This document shows positions 51,671-62,700 of a stretch of DNA of 64,000 nt, one piece after another (position 1 is the first letter of the stretch; each line of letters begins with the position of its first letter). The notes beneath the pieces are model-generated. The model worked only from the letters and a program-made list of their open reading frames with translations. It had not been told where the DNA came from and searched no databases. Both the position numbers and the translations under genes were made by a program. The stretch is from Pseudorhodoplanes sinuspersici (GTDB taxonomy: Bacteria; Pseudomonadota; Alphaproteobacteria; Rhizobiales; Xanthobacteraceae): the NCBI RefSeq assembly GCF_002119765.1, contig NZ_CP021112.1, positions 676,501-740,500 of the forward strand, written 5' to 3'.

Positions 51671-53737
51671 ATGACAACTAGGATCCGGTTTGGTTTTCTT
51701 GTTGCACTCGGGGCTGTGGCATTCGCGAGCGAGAGTTCCGCTCAAGAGCGCTCGGGCATTTGGATCGAGGGACAAGTCCAGGCGGGCGGCGGTCCTCTCG
51801 CAAATTCGACTGTCACTCTTTGGGCTGCAAGCGCCGCCGAACCGAGGCAAATCGCACAAGCACGCGCAAACAGCGATGGCCACTTTAAGGTCGGCAGTCA
51901 GGAAACGCCTGGCACCGATGTGAGCCTTTATGTCGTCGCCAAGGGAGGTGAGGCTGCGGCCAACAAGGGCGCCGGCAACAACGCGGCAACTTCGCTGCTG
52001 GCGGTGCTCGGCAACAGGCCGCCGGCCAAAATCGTTGTCAACGAGATGACGACGATAGCATCGGTGTGGACACACGCGCAGTTCCTCAGCGGTACCGCCA
52101 TCAAAGGTCACGCACTCGGTCTGCGAATCGCCGCCGGCAACGTACCGCACTTTGTCGACCTTCAGACCGGCGGCTGGGGCACCACCATTCAGGACGCCCT
52201 CAACGGGGGGCAGACGCCGACCATGGCGAATTTCGCGACACTCGCTGACGTGATGGCAGGCTGCGCGACGCAGGTGGCCGCCGATGCTTGCAACAAATTT
52301 TTTGCAGCAGCCACGCCTCCGACCGGTGCCGCCCCAAGCGACACACTGACAGCGGCGCAATCGATTGCCCGCTATCCTTGGTACAAACCTGAGCGGCTGT
52401 TTGCCTTGGTGGCTGAGTTTTATCCGATGCCAGCGGGCAAGAATCTGCGGCCGGTGCCGTTCATGCCCTACCTCGCGCACGCCCCAAGCGCCTGGGTGTT
52501 GCCGCTCAAGTTCGACGGCGGCGGCTATCGCGCAGGCGGCAAGGCGATGTTCGACAGCGAGGGCAATCTTTGGGTCGGCGACAACTTCTCGACCGGCTGG
52601 CAGGGCACGGATGCATTGTGGCAGGGCAACGCCACGAAATTCGATCCCAACGCCAAGCCGCTCTCGCCGATCACCACCGGCTTCACCGGTGGCGGGATGG
52701 AGGGCGGCACCTTCGGAACGGCGATCGATGCAAAAGACAATGTCTGGTTCACGACTTACGGCAGCAAGGCCATCGTCGTGTTCGACAAGCATGGCAAGCC
52801 GTTGACGCCGCCTGAAGGAATCACGTTCGGCGGACGGCTCGGTCTGATGCAGGGCATCATCGTTACGCCCAGCGGAGACGTCTGGGCGCTGGGCGTCGAG
52901 AAGAATCAGCTCGTTCATTTCCCCAAGGGCGAACTTTCGGCAGGAAGGATTGTCTGCGAAGGCGACAAGGAAGAACCGTGCAAGTCGTTCGACGCGCCGT
53001 TTCACCTCGCGATTGATCAGCAGGACCGGATCTGGGTGTCCAACAGCGGCTTGCCCCACGTCACGCGCTTCCCCGCCTCGGATCCTACGAAGGCCGAGAA
53101 CTTCAAGACCGGCATGAACAATAGCGGCCTTAACATCGACAGCCAGGGCAATGTATGGATCGCCAACCGGTTCGGAACCGGTCTGCTTGCCATGGCGCAC
53201 CTGGTTGACATGGGGATCCGCTCGAAGACGGAGGGATTTCTTGCGGCGATGGACTATCTGACAAAGACAATGTCGGAGCAGAAGGGCGGCGCACATGGTG
53301 GCAGCGTCACACTCCTGCGGCCGGATGGCAGCTCTTTCCCCGGCGCGCCGTTCAAGGGCGGCGGCATTCCGGCACCTTGGGCCGTTGCGGTGGATGGCAA
53401 CGACAACGTCTGGGTTTCCAACTTCAATAGCGCGAGCAGTCCGATCGTGCAGTTGTGCGGGATGCGCACCGAGAATTGCCCGCCCGGCTTCAAGACCGGC
53501 GAACAGATTTCGCCGCCCGGGGGTTACGTCGGCGGCGGGCTGCAGATGCTGACGGACGTAGCCGTCGATCCGGCCGGCAATGTGTGGGCGATGAACAACT
53601 GGCAGGACATCGGCAGTTGCATGGGCTCACCGAACGAAGCGCTCTCGACCCGCTGCGGCGGCCAAGGAGTCGTGATTTTCTTCGGTATGGCTAAGCCGGT
53701 ACGCGCACCGCAGATCGGGCCGGCCCAGCGCCTGTAA
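51671..53737 (+). CDS. Large secreted NHL/Vgb-like beta-propeller protein
   Basis: 688 residues. Signal peptide MTTRIRFGFLVALGAVAFAS (cleavage after SSA). An N-terminal carboxypeptidase-regulatory-like beta-sandwich (GQVQAGGGPLANSTVTLWAA) and a linker precede a propeller from about residue 280, with repeated blocks of the type DSEGNLWVGDN, DAKDNVWFTTYG, TPSGDVWALG, DQQDRIWVSN, DSQGNVWIAN, DGNDNVWVSN and DPAGNVWAMN. These are virginiamycin-lyase/NHL-type blades. Probable extracytoplasmic ligand binding or an enzyme of unknown substrate. Intact, unlike its neighbours. Confidence 0.85.
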   Translation: MTTRIRFGFLVALGAVAFASESSAQERSGIWIEGQVQAGGGPLANSTVTLWAASAAEPRQIAQARANSDGHFKVGSQETPGTDVSLYVVAKGGEAAANKGAGNNAATSLLAVLGNRPPAKIVVNEMTTIASVWTHAQFLSGTAIKGHALGLRIAAGNVPHFVDLQTGGWGTTIQDALNGGQTPTMANFATLADVMAGCATQVAADACNKFFAAATPPTGAAPSDTLTAAQSIARYPWYKPERLFALVAEFYPMPAGKNLRPVPFMPYLAHAPSAWVLPLKFDGGGYRAGGKAMFDSEGNLWVGDNFSTGWQGTDALWQGNATKFDPNAKPLSPITTGFTGGGMEGGTFGTAIDAKDNVWFTTYGSKAIVVFDKHGKPLTPPEGITFGGRLGLMQGIIVTPSGDVWALGVEKNQLVHFPKGELSAGRIVCEGDKEEPCKSFDAPFHLAIDQQDRIWVSNSGLPHVTRFPASDPTKAENFKTGMNNSGLNIDSQGNVWIANRFGTGLLAMAHLVDMGIRSKTEGFLAAMDYLTKTMSEQKGGAHGGSVTLLRPDGSSFPGAPFKGGGIPAPWAVAVDGNDNVWVSNFNSASSPIVQLCGMRTENCPPGFKTGEQISPPGGYVGGGLQMLTDVAVDPAGNVWAMNNWQDIGSCMGSPNEALSTRCGGQGVVIFFGMAKPVRAPQIGPAQRL

Positions 53738-53836
53738 AGTCTGGATCTCCTTGGTCGTTCCCGCTTTCGCGTACGCGGGGACGAGGGCAGACATCACTCC
53801 TCTTTGCACCTGTATCCGCTTCTGGCACAAAACGGC

Positions 53837-54901
53837 CTATTTCAGCGTAGGCCCTTTCGTCATCGTTGCAGAAGGTGTGCGCGATTTTTCAGGCGGCGTT
53901 AGAGCCAGTGTCAACCATACGTTCCAGCCTTCGGGACGATTCTGTGCCTCAAACTCGTAGTAACCCTTCAAATTCAAAAAGCCCTGCATAGTGCCGGCTG
54001 GGAAAAGATAACCAATCTGCGGTCCCACGCCAAAGACTCGCGATTCAAAGGTGCCGAGGAAGGCAGGCTGTCCAGTATCTGGCGTCAATTGCTGATAAAC
54101 ATAACCGACCGCGCCGACGAAAAACTGCTTCAACAAGAACTGCGCCGCTGCAAGATCGACGTGGAGATCTAAGCCGTTGGTTTGGCCAGTATGTTTGTTC
54201 CTGAAATTGTGCGTTAGGCCACCGACGATCGAAAACTCGTGCCCTTTGGTCGGATCCAAATAAGTATATCCAAGTCCGCCATCAATCGCACCGAGACCGA
54301 GGTTAGCTAAACGCCTCGAATCGTAGGCGCCGACCTGGATATTAGTCATGGCATAGACCATGAGATTATGTACGCCGCTATTCCACCTTAAGTTTGCCTG
54401 CGGAAACAGATCCGCGAAACCGGTTATGGAGTCAGCGATCGTGCCTTGTCTTGTCACAGTCAATGGGCCGAGAGATGCGCTCAATGTACCGTCCAGAGAC
54501 GCGGAATTGCGTCCAACAATCGTTGCCATGCTGACAGCAAACTGACCGCCAAAAATCGGCGTCTCAAACACTTAGCTCGGCACAAAGAACCCGAGATTGG
54601 CGCGCCCATCTAAATTGAGGTTCAAGTCCGCGGAAGCATTGGCACGCAGACGTCCGATCTCAACCTGCTTCGCCGCCGCTACCGCGCCACTGGCTTCGAC
54701 CGACGTATGATAGTAAATCATCGCAAACCCAGCGCCTGGCTGCTGCGGCGCCGCCGCGAGACTGGCGAACAGACCCGGCATCCAGAAACTGACACCGCCT
54801 TGATCTGCGGAAGCCGAAGTCGAAAAAAATGCGGTTACCCCAAACAGGACAACCGCCGGCGAACGACATAGTCTGCTGCAAAGGACTTTAATACAGTTCA
54901 T
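53837..54901 (-). pseudogene. Outer-membrane transporter (SphA/MetA-pathway phenol family) with an internal stop
   Basis: From ATG 54901 a signal peptide (VVLFGVTAFFSTSASA) is followed by GVSFWMPGLFASLAAAPQQP and GFFVPS, then TAA at 54572-54574, then VFETPIFGGQ and the rest of a beta-barrel (GLGAIDGGLGYTYLDPTKGH, GLDLHVDLAAAQFLLKQFF, GVGPQIGYLFPAG) to a C-terminal NVWLTLAL. Same frame throughout: a single sense-to-stop change, normally Tyr in relatives. The family (PF13557) resembles transporters of aromatic-degradation loci. Without readthrough only 109 residues are made. Confidence 0.75.
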
Positions 54902-55239
54902 AGATGCCCATACATCCGACCTTAATTTTTGCAGTATTGCAACTTGCAACGCTTCTGGAAATGCAAATCACTATCCGCGCGGCTAACCTCTGTTAGCATC
55001 TCAGCTGCTCGTAGGCACCGCAATCGCCGCGCCACTATTTCTTGTACCCGATCGCTCCGCGGAATTTCCAATTTAGTTGGGACGGAGACGCTCTGCCCAT
55101 TCAAAACCGTTCAAAACTCAACATGTACGGCACTTATGTTTGCTTCCTGGGGCTGACGCGGAGCCGGTCTGTAACGAGAGCAGTAATTGTGTGCGCACAG
55201 ATGAGAAAAGCCTTTGATGACATGACTGGCCTAGCCCGA

Positions 55240-55544
55240 GGCGACCAGAGCGAAGCGAGTTCGGGGCCACTCGTATACCGCCGCCGAGCGTGAATTTCCT
55301 GGCCGACACCAGTCATTGGTCAACTCCCAGACATTGCCGATCATGTCGTGCAGTCCTAGCCGTTCGGCTTGAAGCAGCCGACTGGCGCAGTATCGGCGTA
55401 CTCATCGTCCTTGGTGTCAAGCACGGGGAAGATGCCCTGCCAAATATTCGCGATCGGCTTGCCGTGCCGCAGACCTCTAATGTGAAGGTGTCGATTCCAC
55501 ACTTCGGAGAAGCCCGACCATCGCGCAAAGAGCCGTTCAGACAT
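55240..55544 (-). pseudogene. Relic of a formylglycine-generating-enzyme-like protein (FGE-sulfatase)
   Basis: Minus strand: frame one gives RHGKPIANIWQGIFPVLDTK, DDEYADTAPVGCFKPNG, then a shift gives LHDMIGNVWELTNDWCRPGN. This is the SUMF1/FGE core (ANIWQG-FP, AP-VG-F-PN, GL-DM-GNVWEW), which oxidises a sulfatase cysteine. Both ends are missing. It lies next to the YeiH exporter gene, at the left edge of the sulfur locus. Confidence 0.7.
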
Positions 55545-56603
55545 TCATGTCCCGGGCGCAAACAGCAAGATTGCGGCGACAAGGCCGAAGACCCCGATTG
55601 CGGTGGTAGCGCCGCCCAGAATGACAGCAGGTCGGTAGCCGAGCCGCCTGATCTCGCCGATCGAGGTGTTGATGCCGATGGCGGCTATCGCAATGATCAG
55701 GCACCAGCGCGACACCGACGACAGCGCAAAGCCGATCTCCGCCGGAATCAATCCGAGACTGCCGGCAGCAACCAACAACGCAAAGCCCACCACAAATCCC
55801 GGCAGGCCCAGCCGCGCCGATTTTGTTTGGCGAACGGCAAGCCGGGCCGATACCGTTACGATCAGGATGACCGGCACGAGCATGAGCACCCGGAACAGCT
55901 TGACGACCACCGCGAGATTGCCGGCCTGGTCGGAGATCGAATAACCCGCCCCAACCACCTGCGCGACATCATGGATGGTGACGCCGAGAAAAAAGCCGGT
56001 CGCACGATCATCAAGACCCACGGCTGTACTTAGGATCGGATAAGCTACCATGGCAATCGTGCTCAACGCAGTGACGCCGATGATTGTCATTGCCGTATCG
56101 GCGTCGCTCTTCTCATGCTGTGGCAGGACGGCGGAGAGAGCGGCCGCAGCAGACGCACCGCAGATGCCAACCGCGCCGCCGGTTAGAATCCCGAACCATG
56201 ACGAACGCCCGAAAAACCGCGCGAGGCCAATGCCGGTTGCGATACTGAGAACCACGCCACTGATCACGACGAGAAGAGCCACCCAGCCGAGATCGGCGAG
56301 ATACTGCACCGTGATGCGAGCGCCGAGCAGCGCCACGCCGAAACGCAGCACCGAACTGCCGGCAAAGACCAGGCCCGTTTGCAGACGCGGATCATCGCGC
56401 AGAAAGCCGACCGCCATACCCATCAGAAGCGCCATCAGCATGACCGGCCCGCCTTGATGTTCGTTCACCAGCATGGCGCTCATGGCGACAAGCACGGCAA
56501 TGCAGACGCCCGGAAGGATGCGCCGCGCCGCCTCGTAGATTGCGACGATTGCGGCAACCGGCCGGCGAACCAGAGCCTTGGGTCGTTCGACAAAATCGCT
56601 CAT
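55545..56603 (-). CDS. YeiH-family putative sulfate/anion exporter
   Basis: 352 residues with about 9-10 membrane helices (ILPGVCIAVLVAMSAMLV, VMLMALLMGMAVGF, VLRFGVALLGARITVQYL, VALLVVISGVVLSIATGI, TGGAVGICGASAAAALSAVL and so on), PF03601 type. The family was proposed to export sulfate or a related anion, especially in sulfonate degraders; transport is inferred from family. ATG 56603 starts it. It is the last gene of the leftward ferredoxin operon, fitting removal of sulfate or sulfite made by the locus. Confidence 0.88.
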   Translation of the reverse strand: MSDFVERPKALVRRPVAAIVAIYEAARRILPGVCIAVLVAMSAMLVNEHQGGPVMLMALLMGMAVGFLRDDPRLQTGLVFAGSSVLRFGVALLGARITVQYLADLGWVALLVVISGVVLSIATGIGLARFFGRSSWFGILTGGAVGICGASAAAALSAVLPQHEKSDADTAMTIIGVTALSTIAMVAYPILSTAVGLDDRATGFFLGVTIHDVAQVVGAGYSISDQAGNLAVVVKLFRVLMLVPVILIVTVSARLAVRQTKSARLGLPGFVVGFALLVAAGSLGLIPAEIGFALSSVSRWCLIIAIAAIGINTSIGEIRRLGYRPAVILGGATTAIGVFGLVAAILLFAPGT

Positions 56604-56635
56604 GGTCCGTTCCCGGAGGTCCAATGAAAGTCCGG

Positions 56636-58334
<1,699 letters not shown>

Positions 58335-58547
58335 AGTTTCGGCCCCTGAAAGGGATGCGGATCGTGACGATCCGGAGAGCGCACTAAAACAAAGTACGGA
58401 GGATCACTCCACCGCCGACCGCATTCATGCGGCTGCCGGGGAAATTGCCCCGTGTACGGCCCGGCGTCGGTCAATTACTTGCTAGCGGCTCATTGCCGTC
58501 GGGTGGCACGTTTCCCGCATCGCAAAGCTGTCGAGGAACACGCCAGG

Positions 58548-58859
58548 ATGAACCCGACTGAAATCCGTCTTAATCACGACCGAACTCGGCTGTCGGTCAG
58601 CTGGGACAATGGCAAGACCATTGACTATTCGGCAGCGCTGCTGCGCGAGCGGGCACGCGACGCCAATTCCGTGCACCTGCAGGTTAAAGGTTTGGCTGTG
58701 CCGGCCGCCTCCAGCCTCACCATCACTAACGTGGAGCCGATCGGAAACTACGCGGTGCGCCTCGCTTTTTCTGACGGCCATGACCGCGGAATCTTTCCGT
58801 GGCGCTATCTCACCGAAATCGCCGCGGCGGCGCGCGCCGTTGCGCGGATGCAAGCGTGA
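58548..58859 (+). CDS. DUF971 protein
   Basis: 103 residues from ATG 58548 (GAGGAA upstream): MNPTEIRLNHDRTRLSVSWD, then PIGNYAVRLAFSDGHDRGIF and PWRYLTEI. This is the DUF971 domain (related to the N-terminus of gamma-butyrobetaine hydroxylase), a small fold often found next to iron-sulfur and Mrp-type proteins. It opens the rightward operon, 32 bases before the flavoprotein. Confidence 0.85.
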   Translation: MNPTEIRLNHDRTRLSVSWDNGKTIDYSAALLRERARDANSVHLQVKGLAVPAASSLTITNVEPIGNYAVRLAFSDGHDRGIFPWRYLTEIAAAARAVARMQA

Positions 58860-58891
58860 ACTGACCCGGCGGGCAGAACAGGACAGGACAG

Positions 58892-60640
58892 ATGGATGAA
58901 ATTCGCGGCGGTTTGTCGGAATTCGAATGCGATGTGCTGGTGATCGGCGGCGGCACAGCCGGCCCAATGGCAGCCCTGCGGGCCCGCAAGAAGAATCCCA
59001 AGGCCAATGTCGTGCTACTGGAAAAGGCCAATGTGAAACGCTCCGGCGCCATCTCCATGGGTATGGATGGCCTGAACAATTCGGTCATCCCCGGTTACGC
59101 CACGCCGGAGCAATACACCAAGGAAATCACCATCGCCAATGACGGCATTGTCGATCAGGCGGCAGTCTACAAATATGCGCAGAACTGTTTCAGCATTATC
59201 CAGGAACTCGATAATTTCGGCATCCGCTTCCAAAAGAACCAGAACGGCGATTACGACGTCAAGAAGGTGCATCACATCGGCACTTATGTGCTGCCGATGC
59301 CTAATGGCGAAACCGTCAAGAAGGCGCTTTACCGGCAATTGCGCCGCGAGCGCGTTCTGATCTCCAACCGGTTCATGGCGACGCGGCTGCTCACCGGCAA
59401 GGACGGACGCGTCGCCGGCGCGATCTGCGTGAACACCCGTTCGGCGGAATTCCTGGTGATCCGCGCCAAGGCGGTGATCCTGTGCATGGGTGCGGCGGGG
59501 CGTCTCGGCCTGCCGACATCGGGCTATCTCTTCGGCACCTATGAAAATGCGGCAAATTCCGGCGACGGTTACGCCATGGCCTATCATGCGGGCGCGGGAC
59601 TATCCAATCTCGAATGCTACCAAATCAACCCACTGATCAAGGACTATAACGGGCCCTCCTGCGCCTATGTCGCAGGCCCGTTCGGCGGTTACACCGCCAA
59701 TAACGAGGGCAACCGTTTTATCGAATGCGACTATTGGTCGGGCCAGATGATGCAGGAATTCTACAATGAATTGCAGTCAGGCAAGGGACCGGTCTTTCTC
59801 AAGCTCAACCATCTGGCGCCGGAAACCGTCGCGGAGATCGAGCGCGTGCTGCACATCGTCGAGCGGCCGACGCGCGGCCGCTTCCACGCCCATCGCGGGA
59901 CCGACTACAAGGAATCGATGATCGAGATGCATATCTCGGAAATCGGGTTCTGTTCGGGCCATTCTGCATCCGGCGTCTATGTCGACGAGTTCGCCCGCAC
60001 GACGGTCAACGGGCTCTACGCCGCCGGCGACATGGCCAGCGTGCCGCACAATTACATGCTCGGCGCTTTCACCAACGGCGCGGTCGCCGGCGAAGACGCG
60101 ATCGACTTCGTCAAGGAGGTCGATTTTGCTGAATACGATCTCGCCGAAATCACAGCCGAGCAGGAGCGCGTCCTCGCCCCGACCAAGCGCGAGGACGGCG
60201 TCCCGCCGAATCAAATTGAGTACAAGATCCGCCGTCTGGTGAACGACTATCTGCAACCGCCGAAAGTAACTCGCAAGATGGAGCTGGCGCAGAGCCGGTT
60301 CGCCGAAGTGCGCGAGGACATGAACAATCAGATGTATGCGCGCGACAGCCATGAACTGATGCGCGCGATGGAGGCCTATTCGATCTTGGATTGCGCCGAC
60401 ATGGCGGCGGCGGCCTCGCTGTTCCGCACCGAGAGCCGCTGGGGTCTGTACCACAATCGCGTGGAATATCCCGGCCGCGACGACGAGAACTGGTTTTGCC
60501 ATTCGATCCTGACCAAGGGAGCGGACGGCGTGCCATCGCTGACCAAGAAACCGGTTGCGCCCTACCTCATCGAAATCGAGGAGCACGAGCGCGACGCTTA
60601 TTACAAGCAGCGGATCCAGACTTCGGAAGCCGCCGAGTGA
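58892..60640 (+). CDS. AprA-like flavoprotein (APS reductase/fumarate reductase alpha family)
   Basis: 582 residues. FAD Rossmann motif DVLVIGGGTAGPMAA (13-27) followed by ALRARKKNP and LLEKANVKRSG, then GAAGRLGLPTSGYLFGTYEN, a substrate-side segment with TDYKESMIEMHISEIGF and the second FAD motif VNGLYAAGDMASVPHNYMLG (about 370-390), plus a helical C-terminal domain. This is the family of adenylylsulfate reductase alpha, fumarate reductase and succinate dehydrogenase flavoproteins. Length is shorter than dissimilatory AprA (about 620-640). The next gene encodes a two-cluster ferredoxin like AprB, which supports an AprBA-like complex acting on a sulfur compound. Its exact reaction is unknown. 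Confidence 0.85.
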   Translation: MDEIRGGLSEFECDVLVIGGGTAGPMAALRARKKNPKANVVLLEKANVKRSGAISMGMDGLNNSVIPGYATPEQYTKEITIANDGIVDQAAVYKYAQNCFSIIQELDNFGIRFQKNQNGDYDVKKVHHIGTYVLPMPNGETVKKALYRQLRRERVLISNRFMATRLLTGKDGRVAGAICVNTRSAEFLVIRAKAVILCMGAAGRLGLPTSGYLFGTYENAANSGDGYAMAYHAGAGLSNLECYQINPLIKDYNGPSCAYVAGPFGGYTANNEGNRFIECDYWSGQMMQEFYNELQSGKGPVFLKLNHLAPETVAEIERVLHIVERPTRGRFHAHRGTDYKESMIEMHISEIGFCSGHSASGVYVDEFARTTVNGLYAAGDMASVPHNYMLGAFTNGAVAGEDAIDFVKEVDFAEYDLAEITAEQERVLAPTKREDGVPPNQIEYKIRRLVNDYLQPPKVTRKMELAQSRFAEVREDMNNQMYARDSHELMRAMEAYSILDCADMAAAASLFRTESRWGLYHNRVEYPGRDDENWFCHSILTKGADGVPSLTKKPVAPYLIEIEEHERDAYYKQRIQTSEAAE

Positions 60641-60670
60641 TCGCGCGAACCGGACACAGGAGACCACACC

Positions 60671-60904
60671 ATGCCTTTGGCTAATACCCCGACCACCGTT
60701 CCCGTCGTCGTCGACGAGGGCAAATGCATCGCCGACAAGGGCTGCACAGTCTGCGTCGATGTCTGCCCGCTCGACGTGCTGCGCATCTCCGAACTCACCG
60801 GCAAGGCTTACATGAAATATGATGAATGCTGGTATTGCATGCCCTGCGAGGCTGATTGCCCCACCGGCGCGGTAACCGTCAACATTCCCTATCTTCTGAA
60901 GTGA
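60671..60904 (+). CDS. AprB-like 2[4Fe-4S] ferredoxin
   Basis: 77 residues with eight cysteines: CIADKGCTVCVDVCPLDVL (about 18-36) and CWYCMPCEADCPTGAV (about 56-71). The wide first spacing (CxxxxxCxxCxxxCP) is that of AprB of APS reductases. True AprB has a C-terminal tail that wraps AprA; here the protein stops right after the clusters. It should pass electrons to or from the flavoprotein encoded 30 bases upstream. Confidence 0.9.
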   Translation: MPLANTPTTVPVVVDEGKCIADKGCTVCVDVCPLDVLRISELTGKAYMKYDECWYCMPCEADCPTGAVTVNIPYLLK

Positions 60905-60912
60905 GGCGGACG

Positions 60913-61875
60913 ATGAGTGCATTCGAGCCGTTCGAGGAATTTGGCGATGTCGCCGACATTGCAGCCGGTCTCGATGACCCCGATGCGGGCGCACGCCGCG
61001 TCACGGTCATGGACCTTGCCGACACCGCCGCGCCCGAAGCCATTCCACATCTCGCGCGTGCGCTCACGGATGAGGCCTCCGAAGTACGGCTGCAGGCAGC
61101 AATCGCGCTGTCCGGTTTCGATGGCCCGGAGGTTTCGGCGGCACTGGCCGGTGCATTGTCGGATGCAGACGACGCGGTGGCGCGGGCCGCCTCCGACTCG
61201 CTGACCGAACTGAAAGATCCGGCTGCGGCCGATCCGCTCTTTGCCTATCTGACGCACCAGACACCATTCGTGCGGATGTCGGCCTTTCGCGGCATCAAGG
61301 AATTGCGCCGCCCGGAATCGCTCAAGCCCGCTATCGAGGCGCTGGGCGGTCACGACCCATCGGTACGCGAACAGGCGGTCGCAGTGATCGGCTGGCTGAA
61401 ACTGGAAGAATCGCTGCCTGCCCTGATCAGCGCCTGCCGCGATCCGGAAGCAGTGGTGCGCCGGTCGGCGGTCTCTGCACTCGGCTTCTCGACGAACGCA
61501 CATGCCGCGAACGCGGTCACCACTGCGCTCGACGATGCCGACTGGATGGTGCGTGAAATTGCAGCCGAAACGCTTTCGCGCACTGCCGGCGCGGATGCGG
61601 GCAAGAGGCTGATTGCGGCGCTCGCCGATGATTACTGGCAGGTAACATTGAAGGCAGTGCGCAGCCTCGGCAGGCTGCGTGTGACCGAGGCGGTGACGCC
61701 GATCGGACCGCTGCTCGATCACGAGATCAGCAATCTGCGCAAGGAGGTGGCCGCCGCTCTGGGTGAAATCGGCCATCCTTCCGCCCTTACCTATCTGCAA
61801 AAACACGTCGACGATCCCGATCCGGATGTCCGCAAGAATGTTCGCTGGGCGATCGGGCGGCTGAGGGAAAACTGA
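60913..61875 (+). CDS. HEAT-repeat protein (PBS-lyase HEAT-like)
   Basis: 320 residues, almost entirely HEAT repeats of about 31 residues (for example DEASEVRLQAAIALSGFDGP, DPEAVVRRSAVSALGFSTNA, HEISNLRKEVAAALGEIGHP, DPDPDVRKNVRWAIGRLREN), at least nine units. Such solenoids act as protein scaffolds or, in phycobilisome biology, chromophore lyases. Its place 8 bases after the AprB-like ferredoxin suggests it helps assemble or dock this redox complex. ATG 60913 is preceded by GAGGCGGACG. Confidence 0.88.
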   Translation: MSAFEPFEEFGDVADIAAGLDDPDAGARRVTVMDLADTAAPEAIPHLARALTDEASEVRLQAAIALSGFDGPEVSAALAGALSDADDAVARAASDSLTELKDPAAADPLFAYLTHQTPFVRMSAFRGIKELRRPESLKPAIEALGGHDPSVREQAVAVIGWLKLEESLPALISACRDPEAVVRRSAVSALGFSTNAHAANAVTTALDDADWMVREIAAETLSRTAGADAGKRLIAALADDYWQVTLKAVRSLGRLRVTEAVTPIGPLLDHEISNLRKEVAAALGEIGHPSALTYLQKHVDDPDPDVRKNVRWAIGRLREN

Positions 61876-61890
61876 CGGAATCGATCGCAC

Positions 61891-62700
61891 ATGTTTGGTC
61901 CTCAGGAACGCCGAACAATGGCAAGACCTGGCCCCCATCAGCATCTCTTGGGTGGGCAGAATTTCCCGGCTCGTGCGACCAAACCTGAAATCGTCCCCAA
62001 GTACATCCGTATCCGCGACTGGCTGATGGAGCATATCCTGTCGTCGGGTCTGTTGCGTGGCGACAGGCTACCTTCCGAAAGCGACCTGATCCGCCGCTTC
62101 GAGGTCAGCCGCGTCACGGTGCGGCAGGCGCTCGAAGCGCTGCGTGCCGACGGGGTGATCGAAAGTCATCACGGCAAGGGCTGGTTCCTCCGCCGCGTCT
62201 GCGCGGTGCAGAATCTCGGCCGCCTGCAGGGCTTCGGCGAAATGCTGGCGCCGATGGGCGTGAATACGCGCTCCAAGGTGCTGGAGATGACCCAATGCGC
62301 GGCGCCGGAAGCGGTTTCGAAAGCGTTCGGCTTGCCGCAAGGCAGTCCTGTCATGCGGATTGCGCGGCTGCGCATCGCCGGCGGCCGCGTCATGTCCTAC
62401 GATCTCAGCTACTTCCCGATCGACGTGGGACAGCGGCTGGCGCAGGAGGACCTTGTAGGCCAGGATATCTTCGTGCTGCTTGAGCGCGCGCTCGGCATGC
62501 CGCTTGGATTCGCCGACGTCACGATCGAGATCGCACCCGCCGGGGACGAAGCGGCACAACAACTCGGCGTCAAGCTTGCCAGCCCGATTTTCAAGCTCAC
62601 CCGCCTCACGCACGACCGCCGCGGGTTTCCCATTGATTTCGAGTATGTGTACGGCCTGCCGGAATCTCATCTATTTAAGGTGCGGGTGCCGCGACGATGA
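61891..62700 (+). CDS. GntR/HutC-family transcriptional regulator
   Basis: 269 residues (260 from ATG 61918). GntR winged helix at about 30-100 (PKYIRIRDWLMEHILSSGLL, LPSESDLIRRFEVSRVTVRQ, ALEALRADGVIESHHGKGWF), then a UTRA ligand-binding domain (about 110-265: APMGVNTRSKVLEM, GSPVMRIARLR, MSYDLSYFP, FKLTRLTHDRRGFPIDFEYV). It probably represses this operon until a substrate-like ligand binds. It is co-transcribed with the genes it is likely to control and is coupled to the TlpA-like gene by ATGA. Confidence 0.9.
   Translation: MFGPQERRTMARPGPHQHLLGGQNFPARATKPEIVPKYIRIRDWLMEHILSSGLLRGDRLPSESDLIRRFEVSRVTVRQALEALRADGVIESHHGKGWFLRRVCAVQNLGRLQGFGEMLAPMGVNTRSKVLEMTQCAAPEAVSKAFGLPQGSPVMRIARLRIAGGRVMSYDLSYFPIDVGQRLAQEDLVGQDIFVLLERALGMPLGFADVTIEIAPAGDEAAQQLGVKLASPIFKLTRLTHDRRGFPIDFEYVYGLPESHLFKVRVPRR

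Noticed and set aside
51644-53296. 550-residue minus-strand frame
   Set aside because: Antisense to the secreted propeller protein, which has a signal peptide and clear repeats.
59777-60994. 405-residue minus-strand frame
   Set aside because: Antisense to the AprA-like and ferredoxin genes; His/Arg-rich, not protein-like.
60889-62034. 381-residue minus-strand frame
   Set aside because: Antisense to the HEAT-repeat gene; low-complexity Arg/His composition.
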